From Clostridia bacterium (GTDB taxonomy: Bacteria > Bacillota > Clostridia > Christensenellales > Aristaeellaceae): 35,605 bases of DNA. Numbering within the stretch: the stretch's first letter is position 1; each line of letters opens with the position of its first letter. Positions 23,748 through 32,512 of this stretch are shown piece by piece. A program made the position numbers and the translations under genes. The DNA lies in NCBI GenBank assembly GCA_900769075.1, contig CAAGFE010000018.1:1-35605 (forward strand). Direction: 5' to 3'. The notes under the pieces were generated by a model that worked only from the letters and a program-made list of their open reading frames with translations, was not told the origin of the DNA and did not search any database.

Positions 23748-25005
23748 GCTGTTTCCTCCGTTCAACCGCGACGCTGCCATCCCGGAAGCGCAGGGTCATT
23801 TGGTCAATTTCATCCGCCCGTCTGGCGCTGGTGACCACGCGGTCTCCATCCATGACCAGCGCATATCCGCGTTCCAGCACATTGGCAGGATTGAGCGCCG
23901 CCAGGCGGGCCCTGGCCCGGTCAATACGCTCCTGGGGCGCAGTCATGTACTTGTTCATCGCCGTGTCCAGGCGCATGCCGGCCATACCGAGCCGGTGGGC
24001 ATACCCGGGGAGCTTCGCATCCATCGCGGCATTCAGCCGCAGCCGCATCGCCTCCGTCCGGGCCTGGAGCGCCGCGACCCGCTGGGCCGGGCGGACGGTC
24101 TCCATCCGCCGCTGGAGCGCAAGCAGATCATACCGGCGCTGCTGCACAAGGGCCGCCGCCGCATCGGACAGATGGCGCTGCACGTCCCGCAGCCCCTCGA
24201 TGATCTCCCGCCGGTCGGGCACCGCCATTTCCGCCGCGTTGGAGGGCGTGGAAGCCCGCGCGTCCGCCGCGAAATCGGCGATAGTGGTATCCGTTTCATG
24301 GCCCACGGCGCTGATGACGGGGACGGGGCTTTCCGCGATGGCCCGCGCGACGATCTCTTCATTGAAGGCCCACAGATCCTCCATGGAACCGCCGCCGCGC
24401 CCGGTGATGATCACATCGATCCCCGGGAGCGTTCCTGCCCTGCGGATCGCCGCCGCGATGTCCTCCGCCGCGCCCTGGCCCTGTACCTGCACAGGCAGCA
24501 GCAGCAGCGCCACGCCCGGATCGCGCTGGGCCGACACCCGGCGGATGTCATGGAGCACCGCGCCGGTTTCCGACGTGACGACGGCGATCTTCCGGGGACG
24601 CCAGGGCAAGGGGCGCTTCCGCGCCGCGTCAAACAGGCCCTCCGCCTGCAGCTTCTGCTTGAGCGCCTCAAACTGCTGGTACAGCGTGCCCACGCCGTCC
24701 GGGCGCATGTTTTCGCAATACACCTGATAGGTGCCGCTCTCCGGGTACAGGCTCACCTGCCCGGAAACGATCACCCGCATGCCGTCCGCCGGGCGGATGG
24801 ACATCCGCATGGCATGCTGGCGGAACATCACCGCGCTGATGCGGCAGCGGTCATCCTTGAGGGTGAAGTACCAGTGGCCCGACGAGTGCCGCTTGAAATT
24901 GCTGATTTCCCCCCGGAGCCGCACGCTGCGCAGGGCCGGATCGGCGTTGAGCATGGCCCGGACATATTCATTGAGGTCGCTGACCTCGAGAATCCACTCA
25001 GGCAT
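23719..25005 (-). CDS. xseA: Exodeoxyribonuclease VII large subunit
   Basis: A 428-aa catalytic subunit of exonuclease VII. The N-terminal OB fold (LRGEISNFKRHSSGHWYFTLKD) binds single-stranded DNA. The central catalytic domain has VTSETGAVLHDI and TGRGGGSMEDLWAFN, followed by SAVGHETDTTIADFAAD. A long helical region leads to the C-terminal ERGYALVMD. It overlaps folD by 8 nt. Confidence 0.97.
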   Translation of the reverse strand: MPEWILEVSDLNEYVRAMLNADPALRSVRLRGEISNFKRHSSGHWYFTLKDDRCRISAVMFRQHAMRMSIRPADGMRVIVSGQVSLYPESGTYQVYCENMRPDGVGTLYQQFEALKQKLQAEGLFDAARKRPLPWRPRKIAVVTSETGAVLHDIRRVSAQRDPGVALLLLPVQVQGQGAAEDIAAAIRRAGTLPGIDVIITGRGGGSMEDLWAFNEEIVARAIAESPVPVISAVGHETDTTIADFAADARASTPSNAAEMAVPDRREIIEGLRDVQRHLSDAAAALVQQRRYDLLALQRRMETVRPAQRVAALQARTEAMRLRLNAAMDAKLPGYAHRLGMAGMRLDTAMNKYMTAPQERIDRARARLAALNPANVLERGYALVMDGDRVVTSARRADEIDQMTLRFRDGSVAVERRKQHGSKEKTDL

Positions 25006-25852
25006 GGGCAGCCCTTTCCGCGGCCTCCACCGTGTTTTCCAGCAGCATAGTGATGGTCATGCGGCCCACGCCGCCGGGCACGGGGGTGATGAAGCCCGCG
25101 ACCTCCTTCACGCCGTCGAAGTCCACATCGCCCACGACCTTGCCGTCCGCCAGGCGGTTGATGCCCACATCAATGACGATGGCGCCGGGCTTGACCATGT
25201 CCGCCGTGATGAACTTCGCCTTGCCCACAGCTGCCACCAGCACATCCGCGCGGCGGGTATGGGCCGCCAGGTCGGCGGTACGGCTGTGGCACAGGGTCAC
25301 GGTGCAGTTCGCCTGGAGCAGCAGCATCGCCATGGGCTTGCCCACGATGTTGGAGCGGCCCACGACCACGGCTTCCTTGCCGGTCAGGTCAACGCCGGTG
25401 CGGCGTATCATCTCCATCGCGCCCTTGGGGGTACAGGCCACCACGCCGGGCAGGCCGCTGAGCAGCTTGCCCGCGTTCTGCACATGGAAGCCGTCCACGT
25501 CCTTTTCCGGCACGATGGCCGCCAGGGCGGCGGCTTCATCGAGGTGCCTGGGCAGGGGCAGCTGCACCAGAATGCCGTGGATGGACGCATCCGCATTCAG
25601 GGCACGGATGCGGTCTGCCAGCTCGGTTTGCGTGGTGTTTTCCGGCAGGCGGATCGTCACGGAGTGCATGCCCACCTGCTCGCAGCCGCGTTCCTTGTTG
25701 CGGACATAGATCTGGCTTGCAGGGTCCTCCCCCACCAGGATCACCGCCAGGCCGGGCTGAACGCCCTTTTCCTTCAGGGCCGCGACGCGCTCCGCAATGC
25801 GGATGCGCAGTTCGTCGGACATGAGCTTGCCGTCAAGCAGCTGTGCGGACAT
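24998..25852 (-). CDS. folD: Bifunctional methylenetetrahydrofolate dehydrogenase/cyclohydrolase
   Basis: A 284-aa enzyme interconverting 5,10-methylene-, methenyl- and 10-formyl-tetrahydrofolate. The catalytic lysine lies in YVRNKERGCEQVG, the GILVQLPLP and VVGRSNIVGKP motifs are intact, and the C-terminus has FITPVPGGVGRMT. It provides one-carbon units for purines and formyl-Met. It lies 33 nt downstream of the GNAT gene in the same operon. Confidence 0.97.
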   Translation of the reverse strand: MSAQLLDGKLMSDELRIRIAERVAALKEKGVQPGLAVILVGEDPASQIYVRNKERGCEQVGMHSVTIRLPENTTQTELADRIRALNADASIHGILVQLPLPRHLDEAAALAAIVPEKDVDGFHVQNAGKLLSGLPGVVACTPKGAMEMIRRTGVDLTGKEAVVVGRSNIVGKPMAMLLLQANCTVTLCHSRTADLAAHTRRADVLVAAVGKAKFITADMVKPGAIVIDVGINRLADGKVVGDVDFDGVKEVAGFITPVPGGVGRMTITMLLENTVEAAERAAHA

Positions 25853-25885
25853 GTGGATTCCTCCTAACAGATTGTTGCGCCGGCT

Positions 25886-26314
25886 TCATTCGCCCCAGGC
25901 CAGCAAATCGCCCAGGGGAACGCGGAAGCCGATGGCCTCGTACATGGCGCGGTCGACGGGCGCGCAGCCCACAGTCAGGGTCTTCGCGCCGCTTTCCCGC
26001 CGGGCGAAGGCCGCCAGCGCCCGGGCAATGCCCTGATGACGTGCATCAGGCAGGATGTAGAAATCCTCGAACACGCCGCTGGTATCATAGCAGTAAGTCG
26101 TGAACCCCAGCGTCACCGAGCATATGCCCAGCAGCCTTCCCTGCTCCTCGCAGCCGAAGAACAGGATGCGCTCCGCCGCCACCGCGTCCCGCAGACGGGA
26201 AAGTGCAGCATCATCCGGCGCGTCCTCGCCGATCTCCTGCTTGTAGCGCAGGTGCAGCGCCGTCAGCGCGGGCATGTCCGCCGCCGTCAATCGACGGAAG
26301 GTATATTCGCTCAT
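25886..26314 (-). CDS. GNAT-family N-acetyltransferase
   Basis: A 142-aa single-domain acetyltransferase. MSEYTFRRLTAADMPALTAL is the usual GNAT start, and FEDFYILPDARHQGIARAL is the acetyl-CoA-binding motif A (a Q/RxxGxA variant). The substrate is unknown. Its ATG overlaps the stop of the tsaD-like gene by 4 nt, so the two are translationally coupled. Confidence 0.88.
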   Translation of the reverse strand: MSEYTFRRLTAADMPALTALHLRYKQEIGEDAPDDAALSRLRDAVAAERILFFGCEEQGRLLGICSVTLGFTTYCYDTSGVFEDFYILPDARHQGIARALAAFARRESGAKTLTVGCAPVDRAMYEAIGFRVPLGDLLAWGE

Positions 26315-27267
26315 CGACAGTTCTCCCGGAGCTTCTCCGCCCCGATGAGCGCCGTGCCCACCGCGTTGTCCCCGGAATACTCCGGCTTGCCGAAGCAGAC
26401 CCGCAGCGTCCGATCCCGCCTGCGGATGCGCTCGGACACCAGCGCCCGGAACAGCGCCGATGACGATACGCCGCCCGCAATCAGCACCTGACCGATGCCG
26501 GTTTTCTCCGAGGCAGCGCAGATCATGCGGGCGACCGTCCGGGCCAGCAGATCGTAAACCTCCCGGGCGATGTCCTCCCGGGGCAGCTCGCCCGACTGAA
26601 TCCACCGCTGCACCTGGGTTTCCGCGCCGGAAAAATGGCAGTTCAAGCCGCCGTCCCGCGTGGTCATGGTCAGCCGGGCCTGGCTGTGCCCCTGCACTGC
26701 CAGCCTTTCCAGATGGGGCCCGGCGGGGAAGGCCAGCCCCATCGCCACGCCGGTACGATCCACCACCTGCCCGGCATGCAGGTCCAGGGTGCCGCCCAGG
26801 AGGGTCAGCTCCTCCCCGACCAGGGAGAGCACCTCCGTGGTGCCGCCGGAGAGATGCACGGCCAGCAGATCGCCCGCGGCGATGCCGCTGTCCACCTTCG
26901 CCGCCGCGATGTGCCCCCTTTGATGGGTCGTAGCAAAACAGGGAACGCCAAGCATCGCAGCCAGGCCGCGACCCTGAGCGTCCCCAGCATGGAACACGGG
27001 CATGTATGAATCGGCTTCGTCCCTCGGGCGGGCGGACACGCACACCGCGGCAATCTCACAGCCGCGGATATGGGGCGCCAGCTCCTCCAGCCTTTCCGGC
27101 AGGGCGCGGACATGATGAAACACGCCCTCGGACTGGCGCAATCCCCTCTCGCCCAGCTTCACCGGCAGGAGCTTGCGGCAGGAGGCGATCACCTCGCCCT
27201 CCACCGTCACCGCCGCGACGGAGGTGGTATAGCAGCTGGTGTCAAAGCCGATGACGACGCGCTTCAC
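26311..27267 (-). CDS. TsaD/Kae1-like protein
   Basis: A 318-aa member of the ASKHA-fold TsaD/Kae1/M22 group. It starts VVIGFDTSCYTTSVA. The metal-binding histidines are in THQRGH (H115, H119), SGGTTE is at 140-145 and the C-terminus has GDNAVGTA. TsaD makes the t6A modification on tRNA, but true TsaD usually reads HHxxGH with longer flanks, and this protein is shorter and divergent. It is probably a second Clostridia-type paralogue rather than the main TsaD. It starts at a GTG overlapping the nusB stop (GTGA), with AAGGAGG 7 nt upstream. Confidence 0.8.
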   Translation of the reverse strand: MKRVVIGFDTSCYTTSVAAVTVEGEVIASCRKLLPVKLGERGLRQSEGVFHHVRALPERLEELAPHIRGCEIAAVCVSARPRDEADSYMPVFHAGDAQGRGLAAMLGVPCFATTHQRGHIAAAKVDSGIAAGDLLAVHLSGGTTEVLSLVGEELTLLGGTLDLHAGQVVDRTGVAMGLAFPAGPHLERLAVQGHSQARLTMTTRDGGLNCHFSGAETQVQRWIQSGELPREDIAREVYDLLARTVARMICAASEKTGIGQVLIAGGVSSSALFRALVSERIRRRDRTLRVCFGKPEYSGDNAVGTALIGAEKLRENCR

Positions 27268-27713
27268 TGCGCCGCCTCCTTCTTGCGGAGGATGGTGCCC
27301 AGCACGCCGTTGACAAAGCGGCCGGAGGTCGGCTCGGAATAGCGGGTTGCCAGGTTAACCGCCTCGTTGATGGCAACGCTGCCGGGCACATCCTCTTCGT
27401 GGAGGATTTCCCAGGCCGCCAGGCGCAGGATGGTCAGATCCACCTTGGGCATGCGGCTGACGTTCCAGCGTGGGCTGGCCGCCTGAATCTCCGCGTCCAG
27501 CTCATCCAGGTGATTCAGCACACCGTCCAGCACGCGCGCGATGTACGCCTTGTCGGACTTATTCGGCTCGTTCTCGGCGATCTCCACGCCGGGAAGGCCC
27601 TCATGGCGCAGGGCTTCATAGACCATCGCCAGGGTTTCCTCGCCGCCCTCGCCGCCGGCCAGTTTCTCAAAGATCATCTGCATAACCGCCGCACGGGCAG
27701 TACTACGCGCCAT
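27264..27713 (-). CDS. nusB: Transcription antitermination factor NusB
   Basis: A 149-aa all-helical protein that joins NusE (S10) on boxA RNA to support rRNA transcription. It starts MARSTARAAVMQMIFE, and contains VDLTILRLAAWEILH and VAINEAVNLATRYSEPTSGRFVNGVL-type family sequence. It lies 35 nt after amaP, and asp23-amaP-nusB is a common order in Clostridia. Confidence 0.96.
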   Translation of the reverse strand: MARSTARAAVMQMIFEKLAGGEGGEETLAMVYEALRHEGLPGVEIAENEPNKSDKAYIARVLDGVLNHLDELDAEIQAASPRWNVSRMPKVDLTILRLAAWEILHEEDVPGSVAINEAVNLATRYSEPTSGRFVNGVLGTILRKKEAAQ

Positions 27714-27748
27714 ATCTGTGCACTCCTATCGTTTATCCATGGTATCTG

Positions 27749-28810
27749 TTACGGTTTGGGGATTTCCCCGTCGGCTTCGGGCGGGGTTGCGGACTGCATT
27801 TCAGCAGCCTCGGCATCGATGGCCTCCACCACCTCCAGCACGGCGTTGGCATCGATCTCTTCCTCCGCGGGAACGGTCTGGGGCGCCGCTTCCTGGGCTT
27901 CGGGCTGCACCGGGATTGTCTCCTCCCCAGGCTCGATCACCAATTCCGGCGGAGCGGGAACGAACGCGGGCTGCTCCTCGGCGCCAAACAGGCGCTGATG
28001 CAGCGGGCGGTCATCCTCCTCCATGATTTCGGGCATGACGGGCGCCACCGCCACCACGGGGACATTCACCACCGGGGCAGCGGCCTCCTCCGGGACGGGC
28101 TGAAGCACCTCTTCTGCGGGCGCCTCCTGAACGGGCGGCTCCTCCGCAGGCGCTTCCGCCGCGGGCGACGCTTCCATCCCCGGGGCAGCGGCTTCCGCCG
28201 TGTCCTCCCGCTGAGGGTCAACGGCTGCATTGGTCAGCACCGCCGGCTTTTCCACCATATAGGGAGATTCTGCGCCGGCGCGCTCGGTATTCTCCACCAT
28301 GACGCGCACTTCCAGCACATCCACGCCCGTGCAGGTGTTGACATACTGCTTGATCTGCTTCTGCAGCGCACCCACAGCCAGCGGGATATTGACGCCGGCC
28401 TCCTCCTCGATGTTCAGAAGGATCACGATGCCGTCGCGGCGCTCGACCACGGACACATCCGCGCTGACGATGGCGTCATGCTGCTTCACGCAGGTATGCA
28501 CCAGCCCCTCGATGGACTTGACCGACACGCCGATCATGCCGTTCTCGCCCTTCTGCATCACAAAGCCCTTGCGCTTGGCGGCCCGCCTGGAGGACAGCAT
28601 CATCAGGCAGCAGGTGCCGAACACGAACAGCAGGATGACGGACAGCAGGATGATCAGCACAGCCACGGGGGTGCCTGCAGCCAGGAGCTGACCGACCTTC
28701 CCTGTCAGCGGCAGCGCCAGGAAGGTTTCCGCCAGGGCGCCAAGACCCAGCAGCCACAGCGTCACGCCGCCGAAGCCCGCCAGGATTCGAACCAGGATAT
28801 TTTTCTTCAT
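27749..28810 (-). CDS. amaP: AmaP-like membrane protein with long acidic tail
   Basis: A 353-aa protein. Residues 1-75 carry two membrane helices (ILAGFGGVTLWLLGLGALA and VAVLIILLSVILLFVFG). Residues of about 85-175 are an Asp23-like domain (GMIGVSVKSIEGLV onwards). AmaP anchors Asp23 at the membrane in staphylococci. The remaining ~170 residues are a Pro/Ala/Glu-rich low-complexity tail absent from ordinary AmaP, which is about 180-190 aa long. The ATG at 28810 follows AAAGGAG. It lies directly after asp23. Confidence 0.85.
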   Translation of the reverse strand: MKKNILVRILAGFGGVTLWLLGLGALAETFLALPLTGKVGQLLAAGTPVAVLIILLSVILLFVFGTCCLMMLSSRRAAKRKGFVMQKGENGMIGVSVKSIEGLVHTCVKQHDAIVSADVSVVERRDGIVILLNIEEEAGVNIPLAVGALQKQIKQYVNTCTGVDVLEVRVMVENTERAGAESPYMVEKPAVLTNAAVDPQREDTAEAAAPGMEASPAAEAPAEEPPVQEAPAEEVLQPVPEEAAAPVVNVPVVAVAPVMPEIMEEDDRPLHQRLFGAEEQPAFVPAPPELVIEPGEETIPVQPEAQEAAPQTVPAEEEIDANAVLEVVEAIDAEAAEMQSATPPEADGEIPKP

Positions 28811-28883
28811 GCAGGGATACGCTCCTTTCACATCCGGGTGCGGCGTAGCGCGGCCGCACATTTCATGTCAGAAACGTATGCCA

Positions 28884-29387
28884 TCAGGCCTCCGCAGGTT
28901 CTTCCGCCTCGGGCTTCCCGGCGGATTCATCGGGCGCCGCCACCAGGGGCGTTTCCGCGCTGCCGGAGGAAACGGCGGCGTTGTGCGCGCCGGCGGACAG
29001 GGCATTGTTCTCCTTCTCGAAGCTCACGCCCTGGACATGCACGTCCACCCGGACAACATGGAGCCCCGTCATTTCCTCAATGGCCTTGCGGACAGCTTCC
29101 TGCACGTCATGCGCGGCCTTCTGGATGGGCTTACCGTACTCGGCGGTCACATAGAGGTCAACGCTGGCCTCCTCCGTGCCGATTTCGACCTTCACGCCCT
29201 TGGTGACGTTGCGATTCTTGCCCAGCAGCCCGCCATTGGGGACATTCACCATGCTGGCAATGCCCTCCACCTCGGACGCGGCCACGCCCGCAATGATCGA
29301 TACAACCTCGTTGGAGTAGATGATGTTGCTGCCCGGCTCCAGGTCTTCCAGATCAATGTTCATCGGAAGCGTTTCCTTCTTCGCCAT
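28884..29387 (-). CDS. Asp23/Gls24 family envelope stress protein
   Basis: A 167-aa protein with the Asp23 (DUF322) domain at about 20-125. SNEVVSIIAGVAASEVEGI and VDLYVTAEYGKPIQ are typical, with VRVDVHVQGVSFE near the end, followed by an Ala/Glu-rich tail. It is thought to form a membrane-associated layer through AmaP, encoded next. The ATG at 29387 has GGAGGTG 7 nt upstream. It is the first gene of the long operon. Confidence 0.93.
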   Translation of the reverse strand: MAKKETLPMNIDLEDLEPGSNIIYSNEVVSIIAGVAASEVEGIASMVNVPNGGLLGKNRNVTKGVKVEIGTEEASVDLYVTAEYGKPIQKAAHDVQEAVRKAIEEMTGLHVVRVDVHVQGVSFEKENNALSAGAHNAAVSSGSAETPLVAAPDESAGKPEAEEPAEA

Positions 29388-29481
29388 AAAACTGCACCTC
29401 CTGAATAGGAAAAACGGCTTGGTTGCCACAAACTGGAACAATGGGAACGCAAAGCAGGCCCTTCACAGACCGCTTCGCCCC

Positions 29482-29510
29482 ATTATAGCATAGATTGTGC
29501 TGGTTGGCAA
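29482..29510 (-). promoter_or_regulatory. Promoter of asp23-to-thiI operon
   Basis: TTGCCA (29510-29505), a 17-nt spacer and TATAAT (29487-29482) with an extended TGC before the -10. No terminator or strong internal promoter stands out between here and thiI, so one transcript of about 10 kb is possible. Confidence 0.87.
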
Positions 29511-29537
29511 GTTTTCACGCATGGAAATGCTTGAGGC

Positions 29538-30077
29538 TCAACGGCTTTTCAGCCTTTGAGCGAGTTCCTCGCGGAGGATGGCATATTGGTAGGTATCCTG
29601 CCAGACAGGATGGCCGTTGTCATCCCGGCTGAACCAGACATTCCGGATGAAGGTGCCCTCCCGGCGCATCCCCAGGCGCTCCATCAGGCGCCAGGAGGCG
29701 GTGTTCTCCGGGTTGCACAGGGCGATCACCCGATGCACAGGGGGGCGGGTCAGGGCATCGGTCAGCAGCGTGCGGCATGCTTCCGCTGCGTAGCCACGGC
29801 CCCAGTAGGCATCGTGGAACACATAGCCCAGCTCCCAGGTATCAAACTCCCCCGGGGCAAAATAGAGGTTGCCGATCACCCGTCCGCTGTCCTTGAGCAC
29901 AACGGCATGGAAATGGGGATCGGCGGCGCGGCGGGCAGCCTCAGCAGCGGCCTGCTCCCGGGTGAAGGGGGGATACGGCTCATAGCGCACGACCTTCTCC
30001 CGGGAGAGATAGGCGTACAGATCATCCGCATCATCGGCGGCGAAGGGCCGGATGTACAGGCGTTCGGATTCGAGCAT
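29538..30077 (-). CDS. RimJ/RimL-like GNAT acetyltransferase
   Basis: A 179-aa acetyltransferase of the type that modifies protein N-termini or small molecules. MLESERLYIRPFAADDADDLYAYL, then WELGYVFHDAYWGRGYAAEA (acetyl-CoA site) and NPENTASWRLMERLGMRREG are family marks. The substrate cannot be inferred. It is last in the hisS-aspS operon, 68 nt after aspS, across a GC hairpin (30099-30108/30114-30123) without a T tract. Confidence 0.9.
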   Translation of the reverse strand: MLESERLYIRPFAADDADDLYAYLSREKVVRYEPYPPFTREQAAAEAARRAADPHFHAVVLKDSGRVIGNLYFAPGEFDTWELGYVFHDAYWGRGYAAEACRTLLTDALTRPPVHRVIALCNPENTASWRLMERLGMRREGTFIRNVWFSRDDNGHPVWQDTYQYAILREELAQRLKSR

Positions 30078-30145
30078 GGCTTTTCCTCCATGGCAATCGG
30101 CGGCAGACCTCCCGTCCGCCGCCGCCTTTGCCCGATGTGGGGGGA

Positions 30146-31921
30146 TCAGTTGTCATCCACCGGCACGCAGCGGATGTGCAGCTCCTCCAGCTGCCTGGGC
30201 TCCACATAGCCCGGGGCGCCCATCATCACGTCCTGGGCGTTCTTGTTCATCGGGAACGGAATCACCTCGCGGATGGTTTCCGCGCCCGCCAGCAGCATCA
30301 CCATGCGGTCCACGCCGGGCGCGATGCCCGCATGGGGCGGCGCGCCGTAGGTGAAGGCATTGTACATCGCCGGGAACTTGGCCTTCACGTCCTCCTCGCC
30401 CAGGCGAACCAGCTTGAACGCCTCGATCATGATTTCCGGGTCGTGGTTGCGCACCGCGCCGGAGGACAGCTCCACGCCGTTGCACACCAGGTCGTACTGG
30501 AAGGCGGTGATGGACAGCGGATCGACTTCCCCTGCCTGGGCCTTTTGCAGGATCTCCAGGCCGCCGTTGGGCATGGAGAAGGGGTTGTGGCAGAATTCCA
30601 GCTCGCCGCTCTCCTCGCCGATCTCGTACATGGGGAAATCGACGATCCAGCAGAACTCGTACTTCTCCCGGTCGATATGGGCCGGGCAGAGCTCCGCCGC
30701 CAGCTTGCGCAGCACGCCGGCGGTCTTCTGGGCCGCCAGCTGCTTCCCGGCGGTCAGGCCCACGAAGGTGTTGGGCTTGAGGTTCAGCGCGGCGATGATT
30801 TCCGCCTCCCGGGGCTTGACGAACTTGGCGATGCCGCCGGCGATCTCGCCCTTCTCGTCCACCTTGAACCAGTAGGCCTTGTTGGCGGACACGACCTCCA
30901 CATCCGCGCAGAGCTTGTCGATCTGCTTGCGGGTGGCGGTCATATCGCTGACGACGACGGCCTTGACCACATTGCCCTCGAAGGGGCCGAAGCCGCAGCC
31001 GCCGATCAGGTCGGTCACGTCGGTCACTTCCAGGTCGATGCGCAGGTCGGGCTTATCGGAGCCGTAGCGATCCATGGCCTCCAGGTAGGGAATGCGCTTG
31101 AAGGGTGCGGCGGAGGCGGTGTTGTAGGTGCCGTACTTGGCGAAGATGGGGGGCAGCACGTCCTCCAGAACAGCGAACACGTCCTCCTGGGATGCGAAGG
31201 CCATCTCCATATCCAGCTGGTAGAACTCGCCGGGGCTGCGGTCGCCGCGGGCGTCCTCGTCGCGGAAGCAGGGGGCGATCTGGAAGTAACGGTCAAAGCC
31301 GCTGGTCATCAGCAGCTGCTTGAACTGCTGGGGCGCCTGGGGCAGGGCGTAGAACATGCCGGGATGCTTGCGGGCAGGGACGAGGTAGTCGCGCGCGCCC
31401 TCGGGGGAAGAGGCAGTCAGGATGGGGGTGGTGATCTCCAGGAAGCCGTGCTCGTTCATGGCGCTGCGCAGGGCGCTGACCACGTTGCAGCGCATGATGA
31501 TGTTCTTCTTGACCTCGGGGTTGCGCAGGTCCAGATAGCGGTACTTGAGGCGCAGGCTTTCATCTGCCTCGGTGGAGCGGTTGATCTGGAAGGGCAGCTC
31601 GTTGTGGCGGCAGCGGCCCAGCACCTCGATCTTCTCCGGGACGATCTCGATATCGCCGGTGGGAATCTTGCTGTTCTTGCTGTCGCGCTCGCGGACAACA
31701 CCGGTCACGGAGATGGTGGACTCCTTGTTCAGGCCCTTGACGACCTTCATCTGCTCCTCGTTCTCGATGACCACCTGGGTGGTGCCGTAGAAGTCGCGCA
31801 CGACCACGAAGGCAAGGTTAGCGCTCACCTCGCGGACGTTCTCCATCCAGCCGGAAATCTGCACATGCTCGCCCACATTGGCCATGCGCAGCTCGTTACA
31901 GGTATGCGTACGGTTCTGCAT
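30146..31921 (-). CDS. aspS: Aspartyl-tRNA synthetase
   Basis: A 591-aa class II synthetase of the bacterial type. An N-terminal OB fold binds the anticodon (VQISGWMENVRE). Motif 2 is CFRDEDARGDRSPGEFYQLDME, and the bacterial GAD insertion follows in the middle. Motif 3 is PHAGIAPGVDRMVMLLAG. The length is normal. It lies in one operon with hisS, a typical Bacillota pairing, under the T-box at 33814-34089. The start follows AAAAGGAG. Confidence 0.98.
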   Translation of the reverse strand: MQNRTHTCNELRMANVGEHVQISGWMENVREVSANLAFVVVRDFYGTTQVVIENEEQMKVVKGLNKESTISVTGVVRERDSKNSKIPTGDIEIVPEKIEVLGRCRHNELPFQINRSTEADESLRLKYRYLDLRNPEVKKNIIMRCNVVSALRSAMNEHGFLEITTPILTASSPEGARDYLVPARKHPGMFYALPQAPQQFKQLLMTSGFDRYFQIAPCFRDEDARGDRSPGEFYQLDMEMAFASQEDVFAVLEDVLPPIFAKYGTYNTASAAPFKRIPYLEAMDRYGSDKPDLRIDLEVTDVTDLIGGCGFGPFEGNVVKAVVVSDMTATRKQIDKLCADVEVVSANKAYWFKVDEKGEIAGGIAKFVKPREAEIIAALNLKPNTFVGLTAGKQLAAQKTAGVLRKLAAELCPAHIDREKYEFCWIVDFPMYEIGEESGELEFCHNPFSMPNGGLEILQKAQAGEVDPLSITAFQYDLVCNGVELSSGAVRNHDPEIMIEAFKLVRLGEEDVKAKFPAMYNAFTYGAPPHAGIAPGVDRMVMLLAGAETIREVIPFPMNKNAQDVMMGAPGYVEPRQLEELHIRCVPVDDN

Positions 31922-31956
31922 GACGTGTTACTCCTTTTGATTGTCTGGTTGCCCGT

Positions 31957-32463
31957 TCACCGCTTCAGCGGAATCCGGGTATAGTATTCTTCCTCATCCT
32001 CATGGTGGATGTAAGCCCCATTGGCCAGCATCACATGGAGGGACTCCGGATTTGATTTATTGACAGAAAGGTAGGCTTCCTCCTCGTCGATGAGGGGGGC
32101 GGCAATGCGAAGCATCAGCGCCAGACCGGCCTTGCCCAGGCCCCGGCCCCGGCAGCTGCGCCGGATGCCATAGCCGATATGGCCCGCACCCATGCGGAGC
32201 GCATCGTTCAACTGGGGACGCAGCTTGAACACCCCCACCGCCACATCATCCTCAAACAGGATGTAATAGCGCTGGGGCATATGTCCCTCCTGCAGGCCGA
32301 TCCCCTTTGCATACCGGTCGCAATGGGGCAGAAAGCCGCTCACGAACTCCTCGTAGGATAAGCCATATCCGCCGTTGCCAAAGCCGTTCTCGCTGGGAAG
32401 ATCCTGCATGCAGTCGTAAACCGCCGCCGCGTCCTCCAGACACAGTGGGCGCATGGTCAGCAT
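31957..32463 (-). CDS. GNAT acetyltransferase between hisS and aspS
   Basis: A 168-aa acetyltransferase starting MLTMRPLCLEDAAAVYDCM, with GHIGYGIRRSCRGRGLGKAGL as the acetyl-CoA-binding motif. VNKSNPESLHVMLANGAYIH is the usual C-terminal segment. The ATG at 32463 has AGGAGGG 7 nt upstream; the open frame extends back into hisS but has no better start. Substrate unknown. Confidence 0.9.
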   Translation of the reverse strand: MLTMRPLCLEDAAAVYDCMQDLPSENGFGNGGYGLSYEEFVSGFLPHCDRYAKGIGLQEGHMPQRYYILFEDDVAVGVFKLRPQLNDALRMGAGHIGYGIRRSCRGRGLGKAGLALMLRIAAPLIDEEEAYLSVNKSNPESLHVMLANGAYIHHEDEEEYYTRIPLKR

Positions 32464-32512
32464 GGAATTCCCTCCTGTCATTCGTATTGTCTTTCCCCGT
32501 GCAACGCCATCC

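Noticed and set aside
25886..27043. A long minus-strand frame reading through the GNAT gene into the tsaD-like gene
   Set aside because: Only its last 142 codons are protein-like (GNAT). The upstream part is an alternative frame of the tsaD-like gene, so a fusion is not supported.
30128..31984. 618-codon plus-strand frame opposite aspS, and similar frames opposite ackA, pgk and hisS
   Set aside because: Antisense frames with repetitive His/Gly/Val/Leu composition; the minus-strand genes have complete family motifs.
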